NCBI GenBank assembly: GCA_034770075.1
Contig: CM068384.1
Coordinates: forward strand, 98,332,433 to 98,396,432
Direction: 5' to 3'
Source of the DNA: Aralia elata
Taxonomy: Eukaryota > Streptophyta > Magnoliopsida > Apiales > Araliaceae
Length of the DNA stretch: 64,000 nucleotides
Position 1 is the stretch's first letter; each line of letters starts with the position of its first letter. Of the stretch, positions 35,610-47,387 are shown piece after piece. The notes below the pieces were generated by a model. It was given only the letters and a program-made list of their open reading frames with translations. It was not told where the DNA came from and did not search any database. The translations under genes were made by a program, and so were the position numbers.

Positions 35610-35823
35610 TTCCCTCCGATTTAAGATTATAGATATATTTTTTAATTTTTAATTATAAAGTGACAAAGATTCTTAACATTTCAGTTCTTATATTCTAAGT
35701 AGTGTGTTATCATGTAACAAGTATATATTTCTAGCTAATGTTAGGGATGTGTTTTAAAATAAAAAAAATTATCTTAAAAATCGTCGTTTTAGAAATCCAA
35801 CTCAAATTTAAGAACGGAGGGAG
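35610..35823. mobile_element. Stowaway-like MITE in PTH intron 3
   Basis: TTCCCTCCGATTTAAGATTA and the facing AAATTTAAGAACGGAGGGAG form TIRs with TA on each side (35608-35609, 35824-35825). 214 bp. Confidence 0.75.
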
Positions 35824-36030
35824 TAGTAATATATGCTCTTCTACCCACTTGCGTAATTCTTTTAATTGTCATACACAAATTCTTTGGGATAGACTCGAGT
35901 TGGGCTAGGTTCGAAATGTATCTCAATTTTCGAATGGAGGGAGTAGTAATAGATGCTCTTCTACCCACTTGCGTTATTCTTTTAATTGCCAAACACAGTT
36001 TCTTTGGGATAGACTTGAGGTTGGGCTAGA
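35821..36030. repeat. ~120-bp direct duplication beside the MITE
   Basis: GAGTAGTAATATATGCTCTT at 35821 recurs as GAGTAGTAATAGATGCTCTT at 35941. About 90 bp of each unit align, so a piece of the MITE end plus its flank was duplicated. Confidence 0.85.
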
Positions 36031-37039
36031 CTTTTAGTGACTGCACTATGTGAAATTTTTAGGTCCGCCCTTGCTTACATGAGAAGTAGATCTAGTGGTC
36101 TTTGCTGGAGGAATGGAATTTTTGGAGATATGTAGTTGTAAGTTGCTTTGGTACGGTGGCAAATGTGGGGTTCCCTAGAGAAGGGGGATTTCCTTTTGAG
36201 TGGGTGTTGAAAGCCATGCGATGGGGCGAAATTTTTTTTGTCAAGCACATATTGTGAAGTTAGAGAAGAGATGAGGATTTGATTTTGGTCAGATAAATAG
36301 TGCCAACTATGACTGGTAAGCGTTCCTTAACCTCTTCACTATTGCGATTGATTATGTGTTGGAGGTTGATGAGAGTCGGTCGTGAAAGCCTTTATTTGAG
36401 AGATGTTTTTGAACTATGAGGTGAATGAGGTGGATGTTCTTTTGGAACTCCTTCCGGTTAGGAGGATGTTGTGCAGTGAGAGGAGGTAGGACCTTCCTGG
36501 AGGAGAAGTTAGAAGCTTGGGACTCAAAAAATTTATGCAAATACAAAGTTTGTGTGTAGAATCAAAATAATTGATGTTAAGGAAATAAAAAGCTTTAAAG
36601 AACTGTTGGAATGAGAGGAAGTGCGGGCTGGCACATCTCTGTGTTTATCAGCAAGTTACAAAGTAGATATCTGATTCTGCCTAGGCAAGGGCCCTAGGCA
36701 TCCAGTCAAATCAAGATAGTAGAGGACCACCTAGCTCCTAGGCGGAGATTAATTGAACTTACGTGGGGATTTTTAGAACAATGTAGTGGATGATACGATA
36801 ATCAATTGGGTGAAATCTGAAAAATTAAAATCTACAAAAATGTGCTACTTCTGGCAATCATTCTATCTGTTGTACTCCACAACGTGTGTTGTAGAGGACA
36901 TGCATTCTTCTTCCGTGGCTTTCTTGTGGGTATATTGTATGTTATGCATGAAATATGACAAAAAATGGTGATGATACTGAAACTCCTATAGGAATGTAAT
37001 GTGATAAGCTAACTTCCATTTTGCTTCCATTATTTATAG
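36031..37039. other. Remainder of PTH intron 3, no gene recognised
   Basis: No coding signal. A GCCTAGGC-like patch (about 36675-36750) looks repeat-derived. The stretch ends at the ATTTATAG acceptor of the next PTH exon. Confidence 0.5.
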
Positions 37040-37329
37040 AGTGGCCCACTTGCTGCTTACTACAAGCTCCCTCTTAACCGTGTGATTGTGGTATAATCTG
37101 TTTCAAAGCCAATATATGTGCGCCCTCATATAAATGTTGATTGATTGATTACATTTAGTTTGTATTCTTTATCGTTAGTTTTTGTGGTTGTAGTTTAATG
37201 ATGACATGGATTTACCATGTGGAGTTCTTCGCCTTCACCACAAGGAGGGTCATGGAAGCCATAATGGGTATGAATATAATATGCATTTGCTATTTTTTTT
37301 TTCCGTCACAAGTACCTAAATGAGGGGGA

Positions 37330-38570
37330 AATTTACTTTTAACCTGCTTAGAAGGATTACGTGGGTGATGCCATGCCAAACAAAACAAACAGGTGATTAG
37401 ATATCAAGAATGTCTTTCTTCATGGTGATTTTCAGGAAGTGGTCTATATGGAGCAACCATATGGATTTGTTGCTCGGAAGAGTATGGGAAGGTATGCAGA
37501 TTGAAGACATCGTTATATGGGTTAAAAAAGTCTTCAAGGGATTAGTTTGGACTACAGTGAGGTAATTAAGGTGTTTGGACTTGAGAAGTGGGTGTGATCA
37601 CTGTGTCTTCTATAATGGTTGCATTTTGTTGGTGGTGTATGCTAATGATATTGTTTTTATAGGGAGTAATGCGTCATGGACTGGTGGTTTAAATTCTTTC
37701 TTTGGACTAAATTTAGACAAAAGTTTTGGATACTTTGAAGTATTTTTTGGGAATATAAGTAGCTCGGTTCAAGAAGGGAATCTTTCTTTCTCAGATAAAG
37801 TATGTCTTCAATTTACTCACAAATACTGGGATGTTATGGGCTAAACTTTGTGATACACCCATGGATTCTAATTTAAAACTAACATTAGAATTTGGGAATA
37901 TAATAGCAGCGTGTTCGAGGTATAGAAGATTTGTTGGAAAGTTAAATTATTTGATAGTAACTCAACCTGACATTTCATTCTTTGTTGATGTAGTGAGTCA
38001 ATTCATGTCTTCTCTTACTACTGTTCATTGAGAGGCTCTAGTTTGTATATTAAGATATTCTAAGGGTGCTCCAAGACGAGGGATATGGTATAAAGATCAT
38101 GGATGTACTAGAATTGAGGGATTCTCTGATGCAGATTGGGATGGATCACCTTTCGACAGGAAGTCTACAACAAGTTACTAAGTATTTGTGGGAGGTAATT
38201 TTTAATCTTGGCTGAGTGAAAAACAGAATGCGGTGGCTCAAGCAAGTTCCAAATCAAAATATAGGTTATGGCACAAGCTACATGTGAGCTCATGTGGATA
38301 AGTTATCTTTTAGCTGAGGTTTATTTTGGGAGGTCTTCGCCTATGGATTTTTGGTGTGATAGTGAGGCAGCTATGCATATATTGATGTGGATTGTCACTT
38401 TGTTTATGAGAAGATTCAACAAAAACTCATTGTTATTGAGCATGTTAGAACTGGTGAATAGTTAGCACATATTTTCACAAAGGCATTTGGTGGGACGGAT
38501 TGATTATACATGTAACAAGTTGGGCATCATTAATATTTATGCTCCAACTTGAGCGGGGGTGTTGATTGTT
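37330..38570 (+). mobile_element. Truncated Ty1-copia fragment (RT-RNase H end) in PTH intron 5
   Basis: Decayed copia pol: VYMEQPYGFV (37443), VYANDIVFIGS where YVDD is expected (37640), RFVGKLNYLIVTQPDISF (about 37935), FSDADWDGSPFDRKSTTSY (38120) and a purine tract GAGCGGGGG followed by an LTR-like start TGTTGATTGTTG near 38559. The 5' half of the element is absent. Stops are frequent. It lies between the PTH exons at 37267 and 39863 in the same orientation as the gene. Confidence 0.85.
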
Positions 38571-39862
38571 GAAAATATAAATGACTCAAGTATTTATTTA
38601 TATATATTTTATTTTGAAAACTTATACTATTACAATTCAATAATTCTAGGGGTACATTTCAGTCCTAGGGGACTATGGGGGAACTGAGAAAAGAGCCAGG
38701 TGGGGAATTAAGGGAAACTTACCTTCACTATGTAGTAGCTATGCTGATTCTAACTTTGAGGGATAGGCTCAAACATAGGACCTTGTACAGTAAAGGGAGA
38801 GGTTTTACCACTAGGCGATCACCTTTGGTCCGACATAAATATGTATTGGTTTTATACTTGAGGTTATTTAAAACATTTGTATCCTCTTGTACTTGGTATA
38901 TATAGGAATTGCCTAACCTAGTTCGGGTTAAGGCTTCACAAACTCCTTTTTCTCTTGTTAATTAACAAAATGTAGTAATAAAGGCCCTTTTGGTGACATA
39001 CACAGAATGTATGTATACAAAGACCCTGCGTAAGAAACAAAATGAAAAACTGTGTGCAACACCCCAGCCGCACCCTATACAACCAATACACAAAACTACT
39101 GCCCAAATCTAAAATGTCAGCTTTTGCTCCTAGAGAAAAGTCGCCCAAAAGGTCTACAAAAGAGACCTTGGATACACCTCATTAACATATAGTAGGCTCA
39201 AACACAGAAACCCTATATTAACAATATAGATTTTTCTCCATCTTCAAAACACCTCATTGAAAAGTTGCAGGCATATCCACTTCGTTCACAAAAGCAAAAT
39301 GTCTACAACTAAGAAGAGTGTGAATTCCTGGAGCTTTGAAGTCTTCGTTGGGAAAATTTGTCGAACCTTTAGATCTTCAGTCTTGAATCTTTCTTGCTTT
39401 GGTAGATCCGTAGATGTGTTGAACTGTATATGTTTCTCCCTATGGCATTACCTTTGTTTATTAGTTGGGATAGAGTTGCAATAAAATAAGAATTATGTGA
39501 TATATCTCTTCATCTATTTCCTTAATATGTAAATACTTTATATTGATCTTGAAGACAAGTGCCACATTTGTTTATATAGATTGCTTTTCCTAAATAAGTG
39601 GCAAAAGTTAATTTATCAGAGAACCATGCAAGTTGTGGGAATTCAAAAGTTGTGTGGTTACTTGTTATTTGTTTACATTAGTTTACATATTCTTCTAATC
39701 ATGTCACATGCCAGCATGTGATTTTCCTGATATGTAGTTTATGAAACTCCATTGATAAATAACTGTTATCTATCTGGGGAATGGAGTTTTACTGTAGATG
39801 AAGTAGGATTCAGTTTAAGCATCATCTCAACTGATTTTCCTCTAATTCTATTCATCTACCTG
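38571..39862. other. Rest of PTH intron 5, repeat-derived, no gene recognised
   Basis: Bases 38690-38830 (ACCTTGTACAGTAAAGGGAG...CACTAGGCGATCACC) share a motif with 9170-9230 and 42190-42250, indicating a common dispersed repeat. The rest is unassigned AT-rich intron. Confidence 0.5.
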
Positions 39863-40785
39863 GCTGAAGAGTGTGATCTATCATTTTCACGGGAACAGAG
39901 AGTTTGCTCGGTTGATAATTGGTCAGTTTTAGATCCTATATATTCTGCAGCTGGATCCAGTTTCATAATTGATGACCAATAATATGTTTTTTAGGTATCG
40001 GAAGTCCTCCTGGTCAAATGGATCCCAAAGCTTTCTTGCTCCAAAAGTTCAATGCCACAGCTCAAGGACGGGTAGGTTTATCAGTTGGGAGAAATCATTT
40101 ATAGCACAAGATTTTATTTAACTTCTTTAGTCGGGACATAATATACTCCATATGCACTATAGCTTGAAAGCTACCTTCCGGAACGGTTACTCTTGCTTCA
40201 GAACCATGATTCTGTTATTGTGCAGTAGTCTATCTATTTGGTAACAATCCATGTTGAATCTAATATTGTATGTCATAGGGAAATGATATTATATTGCGAA
40301 TTTATGTATCGAATTTTTTTTTTGCTAGTTACGTGGAAAAGTATTAGTGGTAACTCTTTTAAAGAAGAGACGTGTAATATGGTGAGCCACTCTTATAATT
40401 CTATCCAATCCCATGTATCATTGTAGTTCCGCAATTGTAATTTGACAAAAAAAAATTTCGCAATACATAGCAGGACTGTCATAAATCTCTAATTAGTTCT
40501 AAACTTTTTCATTCTAATTGATCTTTCCCAAGCTGTTTTTTCATATGTATAATGAATTTCGAGTTCTGGACATGGATCTTTTCTTCTGGACTATTAACAG
40601 CAAAGGTAGTTTGAATTCTTCTAACAATTCTCTTTTAACATAATATTTTTTGAAAGATTGATGCTGCATTGCAAGGAGTTGGTGCGTTGAAACAACTCGT
40701 GTTGAAAGGCTCGACAGAGAGTGCAAGATGCTTCAATAGGCTGCAGAAGCACAAGCACCTAAAGTTGCAGACCATGCCGATATGA

Positions 40786-41009
40786 CAAGCAGAGCCTCCT
40801 ATCCTAAGATTCATGATAGGAAAATGATTTATATGTTGACTAATTTTATGTCGAATGTGGATTGCGACTAACTTGTAACTGTAAGCGGTTAAAATATATC
40901 AGTAATATGTGAGTTTCTTCTTTATACCCTCCTATCCTATCCCATATATTCATATATAGCAACACTCTTCATCATATGCCTATTATAGATAAGGATCAAT
41001 TCGTGTTGG
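40786..41009. other. PTH copy A 3' flank
   Basis: AT-rich downstream sequence between the PTH stop codon and block B, with no recognisable gene. It presumably contains the 3' UTR. Confidence 0.4.
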
Positions 41010-41473
41010 ATTATAATTGAAATTATTATTTGTAGCATTTTGAGTCTTTATATACATATCGTCTCATATATTTTGTTGTTGGATTAGGATATTACAAACT
41101 CTCTCAATTTAAAGTCTTGATGTTCACGTCAAGTCCAAACACATAATATATCTCTCGATTCATTGTGGGATGATATATATATCAGTAGTTTTTGTGTCCT
41201 CACCTCTAATACATCCTCCGTCCATTGTTGCATAATATCAGTAAGTTGCCTTTGTATCCTCACTTCTGTCAACTCGATCGGATAACTAAACCTAAACTTT
41301 CGTTAGGCAATTATAATACCATGTATAACATTTCGAGACAAATTGTTACAGTCGGTTAGCTGTAGTAGTATGGTGTGGAACAACGATTTAAACATTTAAT
41401 AGTTGAGTTTCACACTAAAAAAATCAAAATAATGTTTAACTACACAATAATAAATGTGCTTTTAAAAAATTAT

Positions 41474-41789
41474 GACTAAAATACAATTTGAACCCTAAAG
41501 TTTATAGGGTTATTGAGGTTTGTACCCCAATATTTAAAACATATCTAAGTGCACCCCAAAGTTCTTTTCGCTAAATAAAATACAACCTCTAAGACTTTTA
41601 TCGATGAATAGTAAGAGTACATTTTGTTTAGCAAAAAAGAATCATGAAGTGCATTTTGATCGGTTAAAGTCTCGGATGGTGCATTTTGTTTATTAAAAAA
41701 AACTTTGGAGTACACTTAGATACGTTTTAAAAATTGGGATACAAACCTCAATAACCTTACACCTGGGTGGTTCAAATTGTATTTTAGTC
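41474..41789. mobile_element. Foldback MITE, Mutator-like, copy B
   Basis: Ends GACTAAAATACAATTTGAACC and complement, with a perfect 9-bp duplication AAAAATTAT at 41465-41473 and 41790-41798. Counterpart of 8477-8826, slightly shorter in the centre. Confidence 0.85.
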
Positions 41790-42370
41790 AAAAATTATAG
41801 ACAAACATAAGCAAACATGTAATATTGGTTTTCAACTTTTTCTTTAAAATTTTATAGATAAACTTATGCATTTGTGAAATATTTAGAACTGTTTAGTGTC
41901 ACCACATTACAAAAATGCATACATTTTTATTTATTTTGGTCAAAAGGTTTTTTTTTTTTTAAATTTTTACTCTATAAAAGTGCTTTTATAAAAAGTTGTT
42001 AAAAAATTAATGTCACTTTTAGAATCTATCTATTAAAATTTGATTTTAGGGATAAATATTATCTTAGGAACCCAGCGTAAGCCTATGAAAGGGGTTAGGA
42101 AGGAAAATTTTTAAATTTTTTTTTTAAGGGGAAACTTACATTATTCGTGTAGTAACTTAGTTAAATCTAATTACGCACTTTTTCTAAAGGATAGATTCGA
42201 ACATATGACCTTGTACAGTAAAAAGAGACATTTACACTAGGCAATCAAAACTTTCCTTCTAATTGCTACTCAATATCATAATTATCTATTAATATAATTA
42301 GATCAGTATTAAAAAAAAATGTAAGATAATAGAAGGGAGCAAAATGAAGATAATGAAACAAAGTGACTAG

Positions 42371-42808
42371 CAATGTTTTGAAACCTGAATCGGTCTGATT
42401 CAGACCGGCTCAACCCGGGCAGTTCAATCGGTTGAACCTAGAACGGGTCCTATATCCGGTTTGGTTTGACCCGGTTGGACCAGTTTGGTCAAAATCCAAA
42501 TTGAATCAGTGGTTCAACCATTAAAACCTGTTAAATTGACCTAATGATCAGGTTTTTAATTATTTTTTGGTGCTAATTTTTTTTAATATTAAAATTAACC
42601 ACTTTTAGTACTATTATAAAACAAGTTCATTATATTTTAGTTAATAAAAAATAAGATATTTAAAATTTTTATTAATTATTAATAATATATATTTTTATAT
42701 ATTCATGACATCCCCAGTTCAATAATAGTTTGACTACTGGTTGTATCGATGATCTATCCATCCGGTAATTTTTTTTGTTTGATAACTAGTCCGAATTTAA
42801 AAACATTG
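42371..42808. mobile_element. CCGGTT-rich TIR element, copy B
   Basis: CAATGTTTT...AAAACATTG, the counterpart of 9566-10012 in block A. Confidence 0.55.
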
Positions 42809-42876
42809 ATCAGTAGATATGAGAGAGGGAGAAGACGGATGGGGAAGGGTCTCCCCAAAGAAATAACCTTTCTTAA

Positions 42877-43233
42877 GAGTATCTCTAGCAAGCCGGAGAA
42901 GCAACAATCTTAGACTAAATATAGTCTAGGATTCATAGTTCACTCTAGCAGTCGGACTAAATTTAGTCCATGAGATTTTTCGGTAAAACTGATGGACTAT
43001 ATCAAGGAACTAAACTTTGGTGGACTATAATTTTAAATATATTTAAATGGGAAGGTAGAAGGATGATTGGTGGAATATATTCATTAAATATAATATAATC
43101 TTTTAATATTATAGTCCACACGATAGTCTATGGGATAGTCTATCTGCTTAAAGGATTGAAGACTAAAGGACATCTGCTGATGTCATATAGACTAAATATA
43201 GTTCATGAGATAGTCCACCTGTTAGAAATGCTC
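42877..43233. mobile_element. Tourist-like (PIF/Harbinger) MITE private to block B
   Basis: Ends GAGTATCTCTAGCA and (complement) GAGCATTTCTAACAGG with the 3-bp duplication TAA at 42874-42876 and 43234-43236. Block A has the empty site (ACCTTCCATAACAACTAG). The interior holds repeated GACTAAATATAGTCT-like units. Confidence 0.9.
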
Positions 43234-43910
43234 TAACAACTAGAATGTCTTTAAGTTTTTTGAAAAATAAAGAATCACTTTGTTATTTAAAGTTTTTGAA
43301 ATAATTTACAATTTTGTCGTGTCAATTGACTCCATACGACAAAGCCAAGTTTGCCATTGAGGTAAAATAAGATACCTAGTGACTTTATAATAAAAATTGG
43401 TCTGAATATTCCAACTCAACTCATGTGCCTTCTACAATCTTGTCCTCCTTCCCATCAAGTTAAAATTTCTTCTTATAATAATTAGACTTAACAACTGAAA
43501 ATACTATTAAACTTTTGTTAAGCTATCGAAAAGACATACAAACTAATTTTTTAACAACAATAACATCAAACTTTTAAACAATTGTCAAAAGTACCTAAAA
43601 TTTAATCATAGTTCCAACCATAGTTAGCCAAGAGATGATGTGGCGTCAAACATGGGTTCTAATTTGTAAATTAGTGTTGACATGGCATATGACTCTAGCA
43701 TTTAGAGTATAAAATTTTAAAATTTTAATATTAATTTTCATTAATGTAATAATTAATATTACATATTAATTGCAAATTTTTAGCAAGTACAAAATTCATA
43801 TTTTGAAATTATAAATAAATCTAAATCATAATTTAAAATTTTATCAAATTAAGGTAATTTAATCCAAGTTAAAAAGTACTACTTTTTTGAAAAACTAAAG
43901 GTAATTTACA

Positions 43911-45686
43911 TTATCACTCAATTTCTGTGAAAAATGTTCAATAGCTCTTTTTTTATTTGTCATTTTAAAGAGAAAATTTGTTAATTTATATTTATTGTTT
44001 GTAGATTTTAAAAAAAAATAAAAATAATGACTTAGTTCTCATATTTTCTTTAAATATTAAATACTATTTTTTTCTCTTTAATCTTTTCAATGAATTTCAC
44101 AATAGTAATAATGGAATTTTATTCATAATTTATTAAACAAAATATTAATTATATCCAAACGTAATTAAAAATAAACGAATGGAGGAATTACTATATGCTC
44201 CTTGTATATTTGCAGATTTAAATATAATAAAATCAAATACATGTAAAGAAAAAAAGAATATTTGATGAGAATAAAATATGTTATATTTTTATCCCTTAAT
44301 ACTTTATCTTTTATATTTATTTTGTGCCTAAATACACTCATTATTCTTATATTTTTATTTTAGGTACAATTAACGGAGTCCGTAACTTTGGAAGTGCTTT
44401 GGAGGGGTAAAGTTGTAATAATGCACAAGTTATTCATGTGGACTTACATGGTATTTTTATATTCACGGATTCCTTTCCAAATTGGAAGAGATTTATGGGA
44501 TTCCTAGCAGCTTAAGGATTCAACAATTGGAATCAAAACTAAATTTGGATTCAGCTTATTTTCTAATGCGATAAGGAAAAATCTTTTACACGGCAATTAT
44601 GGAAATTCAATCTTGGCAATTTGATTTCTTTAAGGAACTAATAGAAGTAGATTCTAGAATATTAATTTTTTTAATACTAATGTAATTAGGGTTTTATTTA
44701 GTTAGAATTTCAATTCCAATTTTAAGTTGGATTGTTATTGTTTCTATTATTATTAGGGTTAGGGTTACTTTTGAGTAGTATAAATAAGGGGTCAAGGTTG
44801 ATGTAATGGACACAACACTTCATTCAATAAATAAAATATTTCTCTCTCTATTATTCTTTGATGTTTTTCATAGCTATGAGTAGCTAAATTTCTGTTCTTG
44901 GATTAAGGTGACGGAAGCCTTAGAAGTATTACACTGTGAGATCTAATTGATTTTAATTGTTCAATTATTATTTTGAGTATTGATTATTCTTCTGTGCTTG
45001 AATTCTATGATTGATATATTTAATTGCTAGGATGCATACTAGTTTATTAAGTGTTGAAATCTACTGCTAAATTAGATATCAAATCCGTAATTGTTTAGTC
45101 ACTCTAATTTGTGAAGCAACTAAGGTTAATAATTGACTGCAGATCACGAGATTATTATATCTTAGGAAGAATATTCAACTAAATTAAATGCAACCGCTTG
45201 TGCTTGTGTTGTTTAGCTTCATCGGTTTTTCTAATTCTTAAAACTTTTAGCGCTTGTCTGAAGTTGTTTAGTAGTTAGGGTTATTTAGATCGGTTGTTTC
45301 TATCTAACTAAAATTAAGAAAAGACACGGAATAATTCAGAATGGTGAATTGATTCTAACGGTGAATATTCAAAATAATAATTGATTATGCTTGAGTCAAT
45401 GATCAGTGTAAATTTCTGAGGTGGAAGTTGATTTAATCCAAGGTTTGTTTTCTCTGATTTACTTTAATAATTATTTTGCATTATTTTTAGTTTACTTTAA
45501 TAATTACATTCAAAACTCCCTTTTCTGGTATACAAAATATAAAAATAGATTAATCATTCTCTGTGAAATCGACTCTTGTTTGCACTACTACATAAATATT
45601 TTTCGCAGTAAGGTTTTATTTTTGGTTGCCTACGACAACACACCAATATTTCTATAGATGTATGGTAAAACTAGACGACAAAAGTT
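43911..45686. other. Non-coding, probable LTR-type remnant
   Basis: No gene. Around 44775-44860 a TATA-like GTATAAATAAGGGG is followed by CAATAAATAAAATATT, and 44880-45650 resembles the leader half of a plant LTR. No matching second LTR, PBS or protein was seen, so the assignment is tentative. Confidence 0.35.
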
Positions 45687-46105
45687 GGAATAAGATCCTT
45701 TCCATTTCATTTGAAATGCAGAGTCTCCATTTCCTTCCATTTCACCAAATATTAGATCATAATAATTTGATTAGTAACGATCCAAATATGTTAATAGATA
45801 GTTAATGATATTAAGATCAATCCTAAACAAAAAAAAACAATTCGCCATTTTTTCACCGTTAAAGTCTAAAAGATTTTTCACCGTTGAAATACTTAAGAAA
45901 TCAACGGTGAAAAATCTTTTAGACTTTTAACGGTGAAAAAAATGTCGGATTGCTTTTTTCTTTTTTTAGGATTGATCTTAATATCATTAACTATCTATTA
46001 ACATATTTGAATCATTACTAATCAAATTATTATGATCTAATATTTGGTGAAATGGAGTAAAATGAAGACTCTCCGTTTCAAATGAAATGGAGAGTATCCT
46101 GTTCC
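45687..46105. mobile_element. Near-perfect hairpin MULE-MITE, 419 bp
   Basis: Two arms of about 200 bp (from GGAATAAGATCCTTTCC, and complement at GTATCCTGTTCC) meet around 45898 with very few mismatches. The 9-bp duplication ACAAAAGTT flanks it (45678-45686, 46106-46114). It ends about 98 bp beyond the stop codon of the F-box gene, possibly within that gene's 3' UTR or terminator region. Confidence 0.9.
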
Positions 46106-46202
46106 ACAAAAGTTGTTCTCTCACAAAATTTTACAAGTAGAAAAAATTGTTCCAAAAAATAAATGTAAATTTACTTTAAAATGTATGAAATAAAAAATCA
46201 TT

Positions 46203-47387
46203 CTATATGGATTCAGGAGCTTGCACCGGCGTTCGGAATTCCGGCTCGCTTACTCTGGGTAAAATATGAATCGCCACCGCCTGAAACCCCGGTGGAGTAT
46301 CCACCACCCATAATCTAGGCGGCGAGGCCACCACATCCACCACCACAATCTCAACACCACTACTACAAACAACGCACACCCTACCACCAGCAGCAGCAAT
46401 ATGCTCCGCCCCTCTTAGTTTCTCAGATTCCAATACATCCTCCCATAAATACCTTTCCGGGTCATATTTTTTCAAAATACCTTTGGACTCATCCACCACA
46501 AATATAGTTTCCTCCGCCATTGCCGCCGCCGGACCTCTCCATCCGGCGAGCATTCCGTCCGGCATTTCCTCCCACGAATCAATTTTTGAATCGTAAACCG
46601 CGCCTTCTTTCCGGGCATCGCCTTTCACGTTAACCATGTAGAGTTTTCCCCTCCAACCAACAGCATCAATTGCTTCCCTACTTAACTTTCCATCTTTAAG
46701 CAACCCCATCTTCTCCCACTTCCAATTCCTCTGGTCCCGAGAATTTTGTCCGTGTAGGTCCCACTTCTCAACCGACCGAGCAACTTCGGTGTTAAAATGG
46801 GACCCAATGCCACTTGCCACGTATACCACACCGCTGGATGCTCCAGCTGCACACCAACGGCGTGGTGTGGCCAGTGGTGGACCACGAGCCCATTTATTAG
46901 AAAATGGGCTGAAAATGAGTGGGCGAGGGAGGGCAGGGACAAGGTGGTGGGTGGTGGCGGCGAGAAGGACTAAGTTGTTGGAGACGGATACAGACTGAAT
47001 CGGGAGGCTGCGGGAGATGAAAGACGGGTGCCGGACGAGGAGGCCGAGCGGCGGGTCCGGCGGTGGCTTAGGGAGAAAGTACCATTTGGATGAAATCGGA
47101 TCGAAGGCAGAAAATTCAAGGGAATTTGAATTTGTATGATCAATTGTTTGAGATGACAATAATAGAGCATAGATTGATAGGAAGGGAGGAAACGATGGGG
47201 CATATATTAGGCTACGCCATGATCGGCAAACGGAGTAAAGTATTGAAGGGTGGACAAGAGACAGACATATTTGAGCTATGTGGTCAGGTAACCCCGGCAA
47301 CAAAGGCTGATGGCGGTGGTCGTGGTGGTGGAGCTTTTGCCTTTTGGTGGCGGATCTGGTGGCTGCCGCGGCAGTGGAATATGCCAT
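46203..47387 (-). CDS. F-box/kelch-repeat protein, SKIP25/KUF1-like
   Basis: A single-exon 394-residue protein. The N-terminus is Ala/Thr- and His-rich (residues 1-27). An F-box follows at about 29-70 (LLPGLPDHIAQICLSLV, then SVCRSWRSLIYAPSFPPFL), which would bind SKP1/ASK in an SCF ubiquitin ligase. Kelch-type beta-propeller segments then run from about 90 to the end: FDPISSKWYFLPKPP, RRWCAAGASSGVVYVASG, WEKMGLLKDGKLSREAIDAV, KIDSWEEMPDGM, KYDPERYLWEDV. The LLPGLPDHIAQ signature and intronless structure match the SKIP25 / KAR-UP F-BOX 1 group (family knowledge); the target is not deducible. The start at 47387 is the first ATG of the frame and gives the usual length. It looks intact. Neighbours are transposable elements only. 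Confidence 0.92.
   Translation of the reverse strand: MAYSTAAAATRSATKRQKLHHHDHRHQPLLPGLPDHIAQICLSLVHPSILYSVCRSWRSLIYAPSFPPFLSIYALLLSSQTIDHTNSNSLEFSAFDPISSKWYFLPKPPPDPPLGLLVRHPSFISRSLPIQSVSVSNNLVLLAATTHHLVPALPRPLIFSPFSNKWARGPPLATPRRWCAAGASSGVVYVASGIGSHFNTEVARSVEKWDLHGQNSRDQRNWKWEKMGLLKDGKLSREAIDAVGWRGKLYMVNVKGDARKEGAVYDSKIDSWEEMPDGMLAGWRGPAAAMAEETIFVVDESKGILKKYDPERYLWEDVLESEKLRGAEHIAAAGGRVCVVCSSGVEIVVVDVVASPPRLWVVDTPPGFQAVAIHILPRVSEPEFRTPVQAPESI

Larger units (their letters stand above)
29717..40785 (+). pseudogene. PTH: Peptidyl-tRNA hydrolase, mitochondrial type (PTH copy A), probable pseudogene
   Basis: PTH cleaves peptidyl-tRNA to recycle tRNA. A 5' UTR exon (about 29717-29854, donor GTAAGA) precedes coding exons 30808-30914, 31010-31094, 31254-31321, 37040-37090, 37194-37267, 39863-39921, 39995-40071 and 40657-40785. 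Together they match a protein of about 216 residues. Active-site landmarks: GLGNPG and RHN in coding exon 1, DDMD in exon 5, SHNG at the exon 5/6 junction. Defects: one T missing in coding exon 1 (CTCTTGTAGG at about 30862-30871, against CTCTTTGTAGG in copy C) puts TAG in frame; exon 6 (39863) is preceded by TG instead of AG; Gly is replaced by Cys in the conserved MNLxGES segment; RLRIG reads RLIIG. Introns are swollen by an RNase H inverted repeat, MITEs and a copia fragment. It might still be transcribed, but a normal protein is unlikely. Confidence 0.85.
41010..43910. repeat. Duplicated non-coding block B (paralogue of 8022-10760)
   Basis: Same orientation and order as block A: MULE-MITE, CCGGTT-rich element and flanks up to GGTAATTTACA. 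It differs by a private 357-bp Tourist MITE at 42877-43233. Confidence 0.85.

Noticed and set aside
38675..38905. 76-residue ORF after the copia fragment
   Set aside because: It coincides with a dispersed repeat (ACCTTGTACAGTAAAGGGAG) seen elsewhere in the window and has no domain.
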